Of a DNA stretch of 46,512 nt, positions 7,624 to 15,709 are shown one piece after another. Origin of the DNA: Rhodospirillaceae bacterium (GTDB lineage: Bacteria > Pseudomonadota > Alphaproteobacteria > GCA-2731375); the NCBI GenBank assembly GCA_018660265.1, contig JABJKS010000022.1, positions 1-46,512 on the forward strand, written 5' to 3'. The notes under the pieces are model-generated. The model did no database searches. It was given only the letters and a program-made list of their open reading frames with translations, and had not been told where the DNA came from. The stretch's first letter is position 1; every line of letters starts with the position of its first letter. The position numbers and the translations under genes are program-made.

Positions 7624-8586
7624 ATGAAGAGCATATCTAGATTCGCGACCTTGGCTGTACTAACCAGTGGACTTGCGCTGGCCGCAACGGCAAGCGAGGC
7701 AGCGGAATGCAAACCGTCTAAATGGGGTGCGGATGATGAAATTGGTGCGGCGAATTATGTCACGCCGCAACAGGTGCTGATGGCGACTAAATTAGTAAAA
7801 AAGGGTGAGAGCCATCCCCTCGGGATTGTTGTTGATCCAAAAATGCCGGCCTTTCCGCCGCGCTCCACTTCGCTGCAAATCGTCCAGCCGGGCCAGCATA
7901 ACGGTCGCAGCTTGGTTCAGGATTTCGGCTGGGATGCGGTCTACAACGATGATCTGGCACAACTTTGGTTCGGTACCGGGCCACAGATTGATGGCCTGGG
8001 GCATCTTGGTGAAGCCGGCGAATACTACAATTGCAACAAGGCCGTGGACTTCATCAATATTTCCGGTTTGAAGAAACTCGGTACGGATAAGATCCCACCG
8101 ATGATCGGGCGCGGCGTCATGGTTGATATGGCGAAGCATTTTGGCGTGACGACAATGGACGCAGGCCAGGCGATCAGTTCAGCCGATATTAAAGCTGCGG
8201 CGAAGGCACAGGGCGTTGAATTTCGCCAAGGCGATGTCGTTTTGTTCCACACCGGCTGGACCGATGGCAAATTAGCCTCGGACCCGAAAGCCTGGGTGTC
8301 AGGCGAACCGGGCCTGAACAACGAAGCTTTCGCCTATATGGCGACCATGAACCCCATGGCCGTGGGTGCCGATACCTGGGGCGTCGACGTGGTGCCACCC
8401 GCTAAGGGAGACAAGGTTTTTTATGGTCACGTCCATTTGCTGAAGAACAACGGCATTTTCATTTTGGAAACCATGAATACTGGCCGTCTGGCAAAAGAGG
8501 GCGTGCATGAGTTCATGTTCGTGCTTGGCCAGGCCCGCATTAAGGGCACGGTACAGATGATCATTAACCCTGTTGCCATGTGGTAA
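7624..8586 (+). CDS. Secreted cyclase-family (kynurenine formamidase-like) hydrolase
   Basis: 320 residues with a clear signal peptide (hydrophobic core LAVLTSGLALAATA, probable cleavage around SEAAE), so periplasmic or secreted. It belongs to the PF04199 metal-dependent hydrolase family (kynurenine formamidase, isatin hydrolase). The usual HxGTHxDxPxH metal motif appears here as FGTGPQIDGLGHLG, keeping Asp and the last His but not the first two. QGDVVLFHTGWTDG and HVHLLKNNGIFILETMNT are the other conserved blocks. GGGGAGAT precedes the ATG, and a strong terminator follows. It is likely to hydrolyse an amide or lactone-like ring. Confidence 0.82.
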   Translation: MKSISRFATLAVLTSGLALAATASEAAECKPSKWGADDEIGAANYVTPQQVLMATKLVKKGESHPLGIVVDPKMPAFPPRSTSLQIVQPGQHNGRSLVQDFGWDAVYNDDLAQLWFGTGPQIDGLGHLGEAGEYYNCNKAVDFINISGLKKLGTDKIPPMIGRGVMVDMAKHFGVTTMDAGQAISSADIKAAAKAQGVEFRQGDVVLFHTGWTDGKLASDPKAWVSGEPGLNNEAFAYMATMNPMAVGADTWGVDVVPPAKGDKVFYGHVHLLKNNGIFILETMNTGRLAKEGVHEFMFVLGQARIKGTVQMIINPVAMW

Positions 8587-8608
8587 CCGACTGAACATTG
8601 ATGATCGG

Positions 8609-8638
8609 ACGGGGAGCGCTCTGCCGCTCCCCGTTTTC
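8609..8638 (+). terminator. Rho-independent terminator after the cyclase-family gene
   Basis: GGGGAGCG (8611-8618) pairs perfectly with CGCTCCCC (8625-8632), extended by AC/GT outside and with a six-base loop. It is followed by GTTTTC and lies 25 bases after the stop codon. Confidence 0.88.
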
Positions 8639-8785
8639 ATTTGGAAGGCACGCGATTGTCCCTGCACAGTGCGCGTTCTTTTGCTGTCAAAAAGTTCAAG
8701 CGTCTGTCGCAATGTGGGTTGCGTGGGAACGATTGCTGGCAGCCATTGCCGACGCGCCGACAGGAGCGTATTTGAAGAACTTTCT

Positions 8786-10273
8786 CTACAGCTCATCTTT
8801 CAGACTGTAGCTATCCAGCATCCGATCCACCAGACTTTTGCTGCTGTCCCAGTCATAAGTGCGATAGCTGTGATTTTTGGTGACGAAGGTCGCGCCGGCA
8901 TAGAACATTTCGTATTGCGTATGGCGCGAGGCGAATTCGGAACCCACTGCGTCCCAGGCCAGTTTGAAGAACTTCACCCGGTCTTCGGAACTGGCGACAG
9001 GGGATTGCTGGGTGATGTTGATCAGATCCCGCAGCTCCGGATTAGCGAAATCGGCCACGGATGAGGGCAGCATGATCATGCCGCCGCCTGCCAGGTCCCG
9101 CAGCGCGGTCATGACAACGGGGTATAGCTGTTGGGTCAGAACCTGGGCTGCGTACAGGCTGTGGCGGTCGGGCACATAATAGTCGCCATAGTACCAGCCT
9201 TTGACTTCCATGGCCTGGACCATGGCTTCCACCATGGCACCTTGGGCGGCAAGTTGGCCCAATGCCTCGCGCACCTGGGGGAAGTTCGTGGTGCCGTTGG
9301 TTTCGGTAATTTTGTGAGCCAGTCCGATGAGGAATTTCATCTTCACCATCAGGCGTATCTGGGCCTGATAGTTCTGGTAGACGTGCGCGGGGGTGGCGTG
9401 GAATTGTTTTTGGCACATCTCCACATCGCTATCGATGAAGACCCGCTCCCACGGCACATGGACATTGTCGAAAAACAACACTGCATCATTTTCGTCAAAC
9501 CGGTGCGCCAGGGGGTTGTCGAATTCGCTTGGTGCCTGGGCCTCGTAGGACTTTCGCGACAGCACCTTCAATCCTTTAGCATTCATGGGAATGGCAAACG
9601 AAAGCGCGTAATTCTTATCGCCGGGCGGTAGGGGCTGGATGCAGGTGACGAAAACTTCATTGGCGACGATGGCGCCGGTTGCCAGCATCTTGGCACCATG
9701 TACGGTGATGCCCTTGTCGTCACGATCCACGACGCCCGCGGTGAGAAATTCCCCCTGTTGTTCGTGGGCGGCTTTGGAGCGGTCCGCCTGTGGGTTGATG
9801 ATGACATAGGTCAGGTACAGCTCGTTATCCCGGGCATAGCGGTAATAGTCCGCCAGGGCATTGGCCCGATCAGGGTCATGCGCCTCAATTACATCCCGGC
9901 CCATGTACATGCCTGATATGCACGAGGCCACATGGTCCGGTGCCCGGCCCAGAAAGCCGCCATGCAATTCGGTCCAGGCGACCAGGGCCCGGCGGCGGGT
10001 CACCAAATCTTCATAAGAATGGGGCAATTGCCAGATGCGGTTGGCGCGGGCATCCATTTCGGGGCCACCGGTGCCACCGTGGCCATCAGATACTGCAAAG
10101 GTCATCAGCTCCCGATTGCCCGGCTGGCTTTGAAAATCATAGAGCTGAGCCACCGAGGCGACAACATTGCGAAAGGCCGGGTGCGTCGTGACATCATCCA
10201 CCACGCCGCCATCCAAATAGACCTGGCGGCCATCGCGGAGGGATTGGGTATGCAGTTCTCCGGTCTTGATCAT
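8786..10273 (-). CDS. 4-hydroxyphenylacetate 3-monooxygenase-like flavin hydroxylase (HpaB family)
   Basis: 495 residues from the ATG at 10273. This is the FADH2-dependent, acyl-CoA-dehydrogenase-fold oxygenase component of two-component aromatic hydroxylases; it needs a separate flavin reductase (HpaC). Recognisable blocks are LRDGRQVYLDGGVVDDVTTH at the N-terminus, LYLTYVIINPQADRSK in the middle, GVVDRDDKGITVHGAKMLAT for substrate and flavin, then FFDNVHVPWERVF. No HpaC lies in the window. HpaB relatives also act on 4-nitrophenol, chlorophenols and pyrrole-2-carboxylate, so the substrate is open. It is divergent from the Ddn-like gene at 10341, sharing a short promoter region of under 70 bases. 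Confidence 0.9.
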   Translation of the reverse strand: MIKTGELHTQSLRDGRQVYLDGGVVDDVTTHPAFRNVVASVAQLYDFQSQPGNRELMTFAVSDGHGGTGGPEMDARANRIWQLPHSYEDLVTRRRALVAWTELHGGFLGRAPDHVASCISGMYMGRDVIEAHDPDRANALADYYRYARDNELYLTYVIINPQADRSKAAHEQQGEFLTAGVVDRDDKGITVHGAKMLATGAIVANEVFVTCIQPLPPGDKNYALSFAIPMNAKGLKVLSRKSYEAQAPSEFDNPLAHRFDENDAVLFFDNVHVPWERVFIDSDVEMCQKQFHATPAHVYQNYQAQIRLMVKMKFLIGLAHKITETNGTTNFPQVREALGQLAAQGAMVEAMVQAMEVKGWYYGDYYVPDRHSLYAAQVLTQQLYPVVMTALRDLAGGGMIMLPSSVADFANPELRDLINITQQSPVASSEDRVKFFKLAWDAVGSEFASRHTQYEMFYAGATFVTKNHSYRTYDWDSSKSLVDRMLDSYSLKDEL

Positions 10274-10340
10274 TGTTTTCCTTTTTCCCAAGCTGGGTGC
10301 ACTATGGTGGTCAACGAGAAGCAGACATACGAGGGACGAG

Positions 10341-10775
10341 ATGAGCCAACGGGACTGGGTACTTGAGCATATCCGTAAATACCGGGAGAGCAATGGCGCG
10401 GAGGGGCACATCTGGAAAGGTGTGGACGGCAGCCTGAACCTGCCCTGTCTGTTGTTGACCACAACAGGGCGCAAATCTGGGCAGCCGCGAACGACGCCCT
10501 TGATCTATGGCAAGGACGGGGAGGACCATATTATCATCGCGTCCCGCGGCGGTACGCCTGCCGATCCGGTGTGGTATGGCAATCTTGTTGAAAACCCTGA
10601 AGTGGAATTGCAGGTCGGTGCGGAGGTGTTTTCCGCCACGGCGCGAACGATATCAGGTGCGGAACGAAGCCGGGTTTGGGATATGATGGCGGAGATTTTC
10701 CCCTCCTATAACGACTATCACGAAAAGGCCAAGGCCACGCGGGAGATCCCCGTTATCGTCCTTGAACGGAATTGA
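10341..10775 (+). CDS. Deazaflavin-dependent nitroreductase-like protein (Ddn/DUF385 family)
   Basis: 144 residues from the ATG at 10341, preceded by GAGGGACGAG. A split-beta-barrel flavin protein: LLLTTTGRKSGQPRTTPLIY is the family's diagnostic block, followed by IIIASRGGTPADPVWYGNL and NPEVELQVG. Well-studied members use F420 (mycobacterial Ddn), but proteobacterial homologues may use FMN. It is divergent from the HpaB-like gene, which invites the idea of a shared aromatic or quinone substrate, but that is inference only. Confidence 0.88.
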   Translation: MSQRDWVLEHIRKYRESNGAEGHIWKGVDGSLNLPCLLLTTTGRKSGQPRTTPLIYGKDGEDHIIIASRGGTPADPVWYGNLVENPEVELQVGAEVFSATARTISGAERSRVWDMMAEIFPSYNDYHEKAKATREIPVIVLERN

Positions 10776-10858
10776 TGCCGATATTGCAGCAGAATAATTT
10801 AACGATTTATTGGTGTTGTTAGCGTCATATTAGGGCCTGCTTTTTGGCAACCCTTGTT

Positions 10859-12004
10859 ATGGTCGCAATGCATCTAAACCGAACCTGGGGAAAAATTTGG
10901 GGGTATCAAGAGGGCCGGACCCGGTCGCGCGCCAGGTCTGTCGGCTCTCTATTTGTGTTCGCGATTGTCGCTTGCGCCCTGTGCCTCATAGCCGTGTTTT
11001 ATCCCACGTTTATCTTCGCCAGCGCGTTCTTCATATGCGGCATGGCTGCCGGCTTGTGGCTGATGCGCCCGGGCCCGGCGGAGGCAAAGGCCGTGTCCGA
11101 GGCCACCCTGCACGCCAAGGTGTTTTTGACGACGGCGGATGGTGCCACCATCACCGATGCAGAGGGCAACATACTGGCGGTCAACGATGCCTTTACCCGG
11201 CTCACCGGCTATGGACGCGCAGAAGTTATTGGCAAAAATCCCTCCATCCTGTCGTCCGGCCTGCATGACGATGCCTTCTACAACCAGATGTGGGGGCAAA
11301 TTGCCACGGGCGGCTATTGGGAGGGGGAGGTCTATAACCGCCATAAAGATGGTGAGGTCTATGCGGAGTGGTTGCGCATATCAAAGGTCCCGGACCCAGA
11401 CGGCGGCGCGCCGAATTACATCGGGATATTTTCCGACATCACCGCCCGCAAAGCGACGGAAGAACATCTGTATCAAAGGGCCTATTCAGACGCCTTAACG
11501 GGGGCTGCCAACCGACCCTACTTGAACAAATATCTTGATCAGGAAATGCCCAGGGTGCATCGACAGGCTAGTTGTCTGGCCGTGCTGTTTCTGGATCTGG
11601 ATAAATTCAAGCCGATCAATGACAAACATGGTCATGCGGCAGGCGATGAAGTTCTGCGCGTAATTGTCGACCGGATCCGGGGCGAACTGCGGGAGAACGA
11701 CCTAGTCGCCCGTATCGGCGGCGACGAATTTGTCGTTGCCCTTTCCGATAGCGGCTCAGCCGATGGTGCCCTGCAGGTTGCCAGCCGCATACTGGCCATG
11801 GTCAGCCGCCCCATAACATGGCAGGGCCACGAATTTCACGTCTGCTGCAGCGGCGGCGTGGCAATCTATCCCGACCACGCAGATGACCGCAACGCCCTGA
11901 TCGCCGCTGCCGACAAGGCGATGTATAAGGCCAAGGCGCGGGGTGGCAATTATGTCGCCCTGGCAGAGCGCGCGCCACCGCAACGCAAGAATTCCTTCGC
12001 ATAG
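10859..12004 (+). CDS. PAS-GGDEF diguanylate cyclase, membrane-anchored
   Basis: About 381 residues from ATG 10859 (a TTG at 10844 and an ATG at 10868 are alternatives; none has a clear ribosome site). Two hydrophobic helices (FVFAIVACALCLIAVFY and FIFASAFFICGMAAGLWLM) place it in the inner membrane. A PAS domain follows (TDAEGNILAVNDAFTRLTGY to IFSDITARK), then a GGDEF domain starting at AYSDALTGAANR. The active site RIGGDEFV is intact. RxxD (REND) lies five residues before GGDEF, the classical I-site for c-di-GMP feedback. No EAL domain. It should make c-di-GMP in response to a PAS-sensed signal. Confidence 0.93.
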   Translation: MVAMHLNRTWGKIWGYQEGRTRSRARSVGSLFVFAIVACALCLIAVFYPTFIFASAFFICGMAAGLWLMRPGPAEAKAVSEATLHAKVFLTTADGATITDAEGNILAVNDAFTRLTGYGRAEVIGKNPSILSSGLHDDAFYNQMWGQIATGGYWEGEVYNRHKDGEVYAEWLRISKVPDPDGGAPNYIGIFSDITARKATEEHLYQRAYSDALTGAANRPYLNKYLDQEMPRVHRQASCLAVLFLDLDKFKPINDKHGHAAGDEVLRVIVDRIRGELRENDLVARIGGDEFVVALSDSGSADGALQVASRILAMVSRPITWQGHEFHVCCSGGVAIYPDHADDRNALIAAADKAMYKAKARGGNYVALAERAPPQRKNSFA

Positions 12005-12077
12005 AGCAATTCCGATCTGCCATCAATTCGGTTAAACTATTCCCAGGCATGACGTTCTGTTTTGGGGATATGAAATC

Positions 12078-12188
12078 ATGACGAAGATCAACGCAGCGAC
12101 ACGGGAGGAATGGCTGGTGCCCTTTGGCCGGGATACGGTGGCGGAAGGTCATAAGATGGGGTGGTTGCGTCATCACGATAAATATTGA
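12078..12188 (+). CDS. Possible small leader ORF or frameshifted gene start
   Basis: A 36-codon frame with an ATG preceded by TTTTGGGGAT. Its product begins MTKINAATREEWLVPFGRDT and ends RHHDKY; I recognise no family. It runs into the following gene, which lacks a good start codon of its own. It may therefore be a coupled leader peptide or the true N-terminus separated by a frameshift. Coding status uncertain. Confidence 0.35.
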   Translation: MTKINAATREEWLVPFGRDTVAEGHKMGWLRHHDKY

Positions 12189-12735
12189 AATTTCTCTGCC
12201 CACCGGCGGCATTGGCCAAATCGGCCACAATGGCGGCCCGGAAATACAATCCTCCCAGTCCTGGGTGGTGCACAGCTGGCGCGTGGCCCATGCCGAGGCC
12301 TGGAAAACACCGTCCATCGAAATCGTTCGCATGCGCTGTGCCCGGGCCCGAAATCTTGGCCTGGGTTATCGGGAATACACGTCCGTTATCATGGACCGGG
12401 GGCGGCATTTGCAGGCGGCGGTTATTATCCTTGATGGGTTAGATTTTGCAGGCAACGGCGGCGTGCTGAAAAAGCTGTCCGCGCTGAAATGCCCGGTGCT
12501 GATCATCGCCAACGATCCCTTGGGGCAGCTGAAAAAACTCTGCCCCAATGCCATCAACATCATTTCGGGTGACCGCATAACCCGTGATCCGATGGCTCTA
12601 CGCAACACTCTTGCCCATCACGGCATCCACCCACTGGAAGCTTTCCTTGTGGGCAGTAGAGAACAAGACCGCACATACGCCCAAGCCGCCGGCCTGGCCA
12701 AGTTCATTCGGGCGCAAACCTATTTTTCGACGTAA
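12124..12735 (+). CDS. Unrecognised protein (possible HAD-like C-terminal part)
   Basis: Open frame of about 203 codons. The segment from IGQIGHNGGPEIQSS onward looks genuinely coding. It continues with WRVAHAEAWKTPSIEIVRMR and a GLGYREYTSVI...RGRHL block, then an alternating strand/helix region (AAVIILDGLDF, CPVLIIANDP, AFLVGSREQD) that recalls a Rossmann or HAD-like fold; I cannot see a full HAD active site. The only in-frame start candidate upstream is TTG 12124, with no good ribosome site, and a 36-codon ORF in another frame overlaps. A frameshift near 12170-12190 would join them. Function unknown. Confidence 0.55.
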   Translation: MAGIRWRKVIRWGGCVITINIEISLPTGGIGQIGHNGGPEIQSSQSWVVHSWRVAHAEAWKTPSIEIVRMRCARARNLGLGYREYTSVIMDRGRHLQAAVIILDGLDFAGNGGVLKKLSALKCPVLIIANDPLGQLKKLCPNAINIISGDRITRDPMALRNTLAHHGIHPLEAFLVGSREQDRTYAQAAGLAKFIRAQTYFST

Positions 12736-12747
12736 TTATGCCGTTGC

Positions 12748-13035
12748 CTAACGTGCCAACGGTCGGTCCCGCGCCGTGTGCTGTACGCCGAGAATATCCA
12801 CAAAATCGATCTCGATGCTGTATATGACGATATAGGGCAGACCAGGCACCACCAGTTAGTAAGTATTCGGCACAACGCCATCGCGACCGGAAAATGGAAA
12901 CAGTTCTAACCGACTGATAGACCTCCGGATGCGGCGAAGTACGCCTTCAGCCGCTAATCGATTGTCATTGCGAATGGAGGAAAATATTCCAGCAAGGTCT
13001 TCAAGTGCTACGAGTCGATATTGAATTCGCCTCAT
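12748..13035 (-). pseudogene. ParE-family toxin with in-frame stop
   Basis: Reading from ATG 13035 gives MRRIQYRLVALEDLAGIFSS and so on to FPFSGRDGVVPNTY, then TAA at 12858-12856 (codon 60). The same frame continues with LVVPGLPYIVIYSIEIDFVD and HTARDRPLAR to a normal stop at 12748. The part after the stop is the conserved ParE/RelE core, where the usual residue before LVVPGLPY is Glu, so GAA to TAA is a likely single-base nonsense mutation. The start overlaps the antitoxin stop as ATGA. It is probably inactive unless the stop is read through. Confidence 0.88.
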
Positions 13036-13253
13036 ATACCCATTTTCTGAAACAAGCTTTCAACCTGTTCGTCTGTGGCATACACGGCAGGTTCGCTTAA
13101 TCGATGCTTTATCTCTGCAATTTGATCCGCAGAAAGCTGAACGGCTTCATTGTCTTGTTGGGCAATACTGATGAGCACCTCAGCCGCTTCATCCTGCTGC
13201 TGCGGTGACATTTCGCGAATCCGTTGAACGGCTTTGTCAAATAGCTTTGTCAT
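13032..13253 (-). CDS. Antitoxin of a ParE-type toxin-antitoxin pair
   Basis: 73 residues: a helical N-terminus (MTKLFDKAVQRIREMSPQQQ) followed by an acidic linker and a C-terminal SEPAVYATDEQVESLFQKMG. This is the layout of the addiction-module antitoxins that precede ParE/RelE toxins in proteobacteria: the N-terminus dimerises and perhaps binds DNA, and the C-terminal tail (xPxxYATDEQVxxxF) wraps the toxin. It overlaps the toxin gene by four bases. TATAAT lies six bases before its ATG and no ribosome-binding site is visible, suggesting a leaderless mRNA. The reading frame is intact although the toxin is broken. Confidence 0.8.
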   Translation of the reverse strand: MTKLFDKAVQRIREMSPQQQDEAAEVLISIAQQDNEAVQLSADQIAEIKHRLSEPAVYATDEQVESLFQKMGI

Positions 13254-13259
13254 AGGCGC

Positions 13260-13287
13260 ATTATAGCAAGGTAAATCTGAATGACAG
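13260..13287 (-). promoter_or_regulatory. Candidate promoter of the antitoxin gene (leaderless)
   Basis: On the minus strand a perfect TATAAT (13265-13260) stands six bases before the ATG at 13253. CTGTCA (13287-13282, four of six matches to TTGACA) lies 16 bases further up. Transcription from this box would start at or within a base or two of the ATG. Confidence 0.45.
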
Positions 13288-14715
13288 CTAAATGCTGAAG
13301 CCGCCTACTTTTGTTTCCAAATATTCGCTGATGCCTTCGCGGCTGCCTTCACGGCCCAGGCCGCTGTCTTTTCTGCCGCCGAAGGGCGCGGCGGCGGATG
13401 CCGGGTTGATGTCGTTGACGCCGATGATACCGAATTCCAGGCCTTCGAACAGGCGCATGGCCTGGGTCAGGTTCTGGCTGTAGACATAGGCCGCCAGGCC
13501 ATAGTTGGTGTCGTTCGCCATGGCCAGTACATCGTCGTTGTCATCAAAGGGCACAATGGCTGCCACGGGACCGAAGGTTTCTTCCCGGTAGATCAGCATA
13601 TCGGGCGTGACGTCGGTCAACACGGTTGGGGCAAAGAAATGGCCCTGGCCTAAATCACCATTCGTCAGACGTTCGCCGCCGGTTAGAACTTTCGCGCCCT
13701 TGGCCACCGCGTCGCGGACCTGGCTTTCCACCTTGGCCACGGCAGCTTCGTTCACCAATGGCCCAATGGTGACACCCTTTTCCATGCCGTTGCCCGCCTT
13801 CATGCCGGCGACACGGCCTGTCAGGGTATCCAGAAAACCGTCGAGATTATTGCGGTGCACAAAAATCCGGTTCGGGCTGATACAGGCCTGGCCCGTATTG
13901 AGGAATTTTACCAATTGCAGGCCCTTGGCCGCGTGTTCGGGGTCCGCGTCCTCCAACACGATGAAAGGCGCATGGCCGCCCAGCTCGCAACTGACCCGCT
14001 TCATGTTGCCCGCTGCCTGTCCCGCCAGCATTTTACCCACTGCGGTGGAGCCGGTGAAGGTCAGTTTGGCGACCTTGGGGTTGGAAACGAATTCTTCGCC
14101 AATGGGTTTCGGGTCCATACCCGTAACCAGATTGACCACGCCGGGGGGAAAGCCCGCGTCCTCGAATATCTTGAAGGTTTCAATGGCGGTCAGGGGCGTC
14201 GCTTCCGCCGGTTTCAAAACCACGGTACAACCAGCGGCCAACGCTGGCCCTAACTTACGGGTGATCATGGAAATGGGATAGTTCCACGGCGTAATCGCAG
14301 CCACCACGCCGACCGGTTGGTGCAGCACATAAAACCGCTGGTCGGCCCGGGCGGAGGGTATGATTTCGCCATAAACCCGTTTGCCTTCTTCAGCGAACCA
14401 GCTCAAAAAATCGGCGGCGTATTTTACTTCCGTCATGGCGGCGCGCAGGGGCTTGCCCTGTTCCGCAGTCATCACCTTGGCCAGATTCTCCTGGCGCTCC
14501 ATCATCAGGGCATGGGCCCGCATAAGGAATTCCGCACGTTGATAGGGCGTCGTAGCCTTCCATGTCTTGAACGCCTCGGCCGCTGCATCAATGGCTGCCC
14601 GCGCGGCCTCGCCACCGCCATCGGGCAGGGACTTGATAACAGCGCCCGTGGCGGGATTAAGGACTTCAAATTCAGCGTTGGCGGCGGCACTGGCCCAGCT
14701 ACCGTTGATATACAT
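13288..14715 (-). CDS. Aldehyde dehydrogenase, succinate-semialdehyde dehydrogenase type
   Basis: 475 residues, the GabD-like branch of NAD(P)-dependent aldehyde dehydrogenases. Asn145 (ITPWNYP), Glu244 (CELGGHAPF) and catalytic Cys278 (NTGQACISPNR) are present, and the FTGSTAVGK cofactor loop is at about 220-228. GPLVNEAA and APFGGRKDSGLGREGS are standard. It oxidises a semialdehyde (succinate, glutarate or malonate type) to the acid. It is the last gene of an operon with a 2OG oxygenase 12 bases upstream and an NMT1/THI5-like protein before that. This suggests that the operon's oxidised product yields an aldehyde. Substrate inferred only. Confidence 0.93.
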   Translation of the reverse strand: MYINGSWASAAANAEFEVLNPATGAVIKSLPDGGGEAARAAIDAAAEAFKTWKATTPYQRAEFLMRAHALMMERQENLAKVMTAEQGKPLRAAMTEVKYAADFLSWFAEEGKRVYGEIIPSARADQRFYVLHQPVGVVAAITPWNYPISMITRKLGPALAAGCTVVLKPAEATPLTAIETFKIFEDAGFPPGVVNLVTGMDPKPIGEEFVSNPKVAKLTFTGSTAVGKMLAGQAAGNMKRVSCELGGHAPFIVLEDADPEHAAKGLQLVKFLNTGQACISPNRIFVHRNNLDGFLDTLTGRVAGMKAGNGMEKGVTIGPLVNEAAVAKVESQVRDAVAKGAKVLTGGERLTNGDLGQGHFFAPTVLTDVTPDMLIYREETFGPVAAIVPFDDNDDVLAMANDTNYGLAAYVYSQNLTQAMRLFEGLEFGIIGVNDINPASAAAPFGGRKDSGLGREGSREGISEYLETKVGGFSI

Positions 14716-14727
14716 GGCGTCTTTTTC

Positions 14728-15708
14728 CTACATTTCGTGACTTTTGGCGATCTTCATGGCGATATGCTCACCGGCTGTAATTGGTGCATAGCGCGGCGCG
14801 GCGCGTGGGTCCAGACATGTTGGCAGACACGCAATATTGGCGTCGAAATTGGGGTGCATGAAATAGCCGATGGACTGCCGCCGGCTCATGGCATCTTCCA
14901 GATTATCCGGGTTGGCGACCCGGTGCAGCGTTGAAACCCAACGATCATTGGTCCAGCGGGCCAGCATATCGCCCAGGTTCACCACCAGTTCGTCAGGTCC
15001 CGCCTGAAAGCCCAGCCATTCATCGTCCGGCATGCGGACTTCCAGGCCGCCCGTCGCTTCCGTCATGGCAAGAATGGTCATGGCACCGAAATCCGTGTGC
15101 GCGCCGGTGCGCAACTGACCCGGTTTTGGGGGGGCTTTCAGGGCCGGGTAATGATGGCAGCTTAGAATGGAGAAATGCCGATCGATTAGGGGGGCGAAAT
15201 GATCTTCCGGCATCTCCAGGGCCACGGCGAAGATACGCAGCATATGCCCCGACAGCTTTTCGAAATCTCGATACAGCGCGACCAATGCGGCGTCGACCCC
15301 TGGCGGCTGGGTCGGAATGGTGTTGGGCCAATAGGCCGCTTCCGCCGCTGTCAGATCGGCATAATGGGCCTGATGATCATCCACGGGGCCTAGAAATACC
15401 GTCTCCCGCAGGTCCGGGGGGACCTCCCTGTCCAGGGTAGAGGCCAGACCCCGGGTGGCAAAGCCGTGATAGCCCCGCTGTTTCGAGATGCCCGTGGGAT
15501 GCCATTGATCCTTCGTCTCCCGTGGCAGGTCCATAAATTCACGGGTCAGGGAAAATGCCCGTTGCAGACCGGCTGCGTCCATGCCGTGGCCCCGGATCAC
15601 CAGAAAGCCAATATCCCGGCAGGACGCCGCGACCTGTTCGGCGACCTGGCGTTTGCCAACCTCATCACCGCTTAGAAACGGTGCGATATCTATGCGGGGG
15701 ATTTCCAT
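14728..15708 (-). CDS. Fe(II)/2-oxoglutarate oxygenase, isopenicillin-N-synthase-like
   Basis: 326 residues from ATG 15708; the frame is open further up into the previous gene, but this ATG lies one base after its stop. The N-terminal DIOX_N region (IDIAPFLSGDE, then IGFLVIRGHG) precedes the jelly-roll. The iron ligands are His204 and Asp206 (GAHTDFGAMT) and His262 (STLHRV); Arg277-x-Ser279 binds 2-oxoglutarate. It hydroxylates or oxidatively cyclises a small molecule. Coupled between an NMT1/THI5-like binding protein and a semialdehyde dehydrogenase. Substrate unknown. Confidence 0.93.
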   Translation of the reverse strand: MEIPRIDIAPFLSGDEVGKRQVAEQVAASCRDIGFLVIRGHGMDAAGLQRAFSLTREFMDLPRETKDQWHPTGISKQRGYHGFATRGLASTLDREVPPDLRETVFLGPVDDHQAHYADLTAAEAAYWPNTIPTQPPGVDAALVALYRDFEKLSGHMLRIFAVALEMPEDHFAPLIDRHFSILSCHHYPALKAPPKPGQLRTGAHTDFGAMTILAMTEATGGLEVRMPDDEWLGFQAGPDELVVNLGDMLARWTNDRWVSTLHRVANPDNLEDAMSRRQSIGYFMHPNFDANIACLPTCLDPRAAPRYAPITAGEHIAMKIAKSHEM

Positions 15709-15709
15709 T

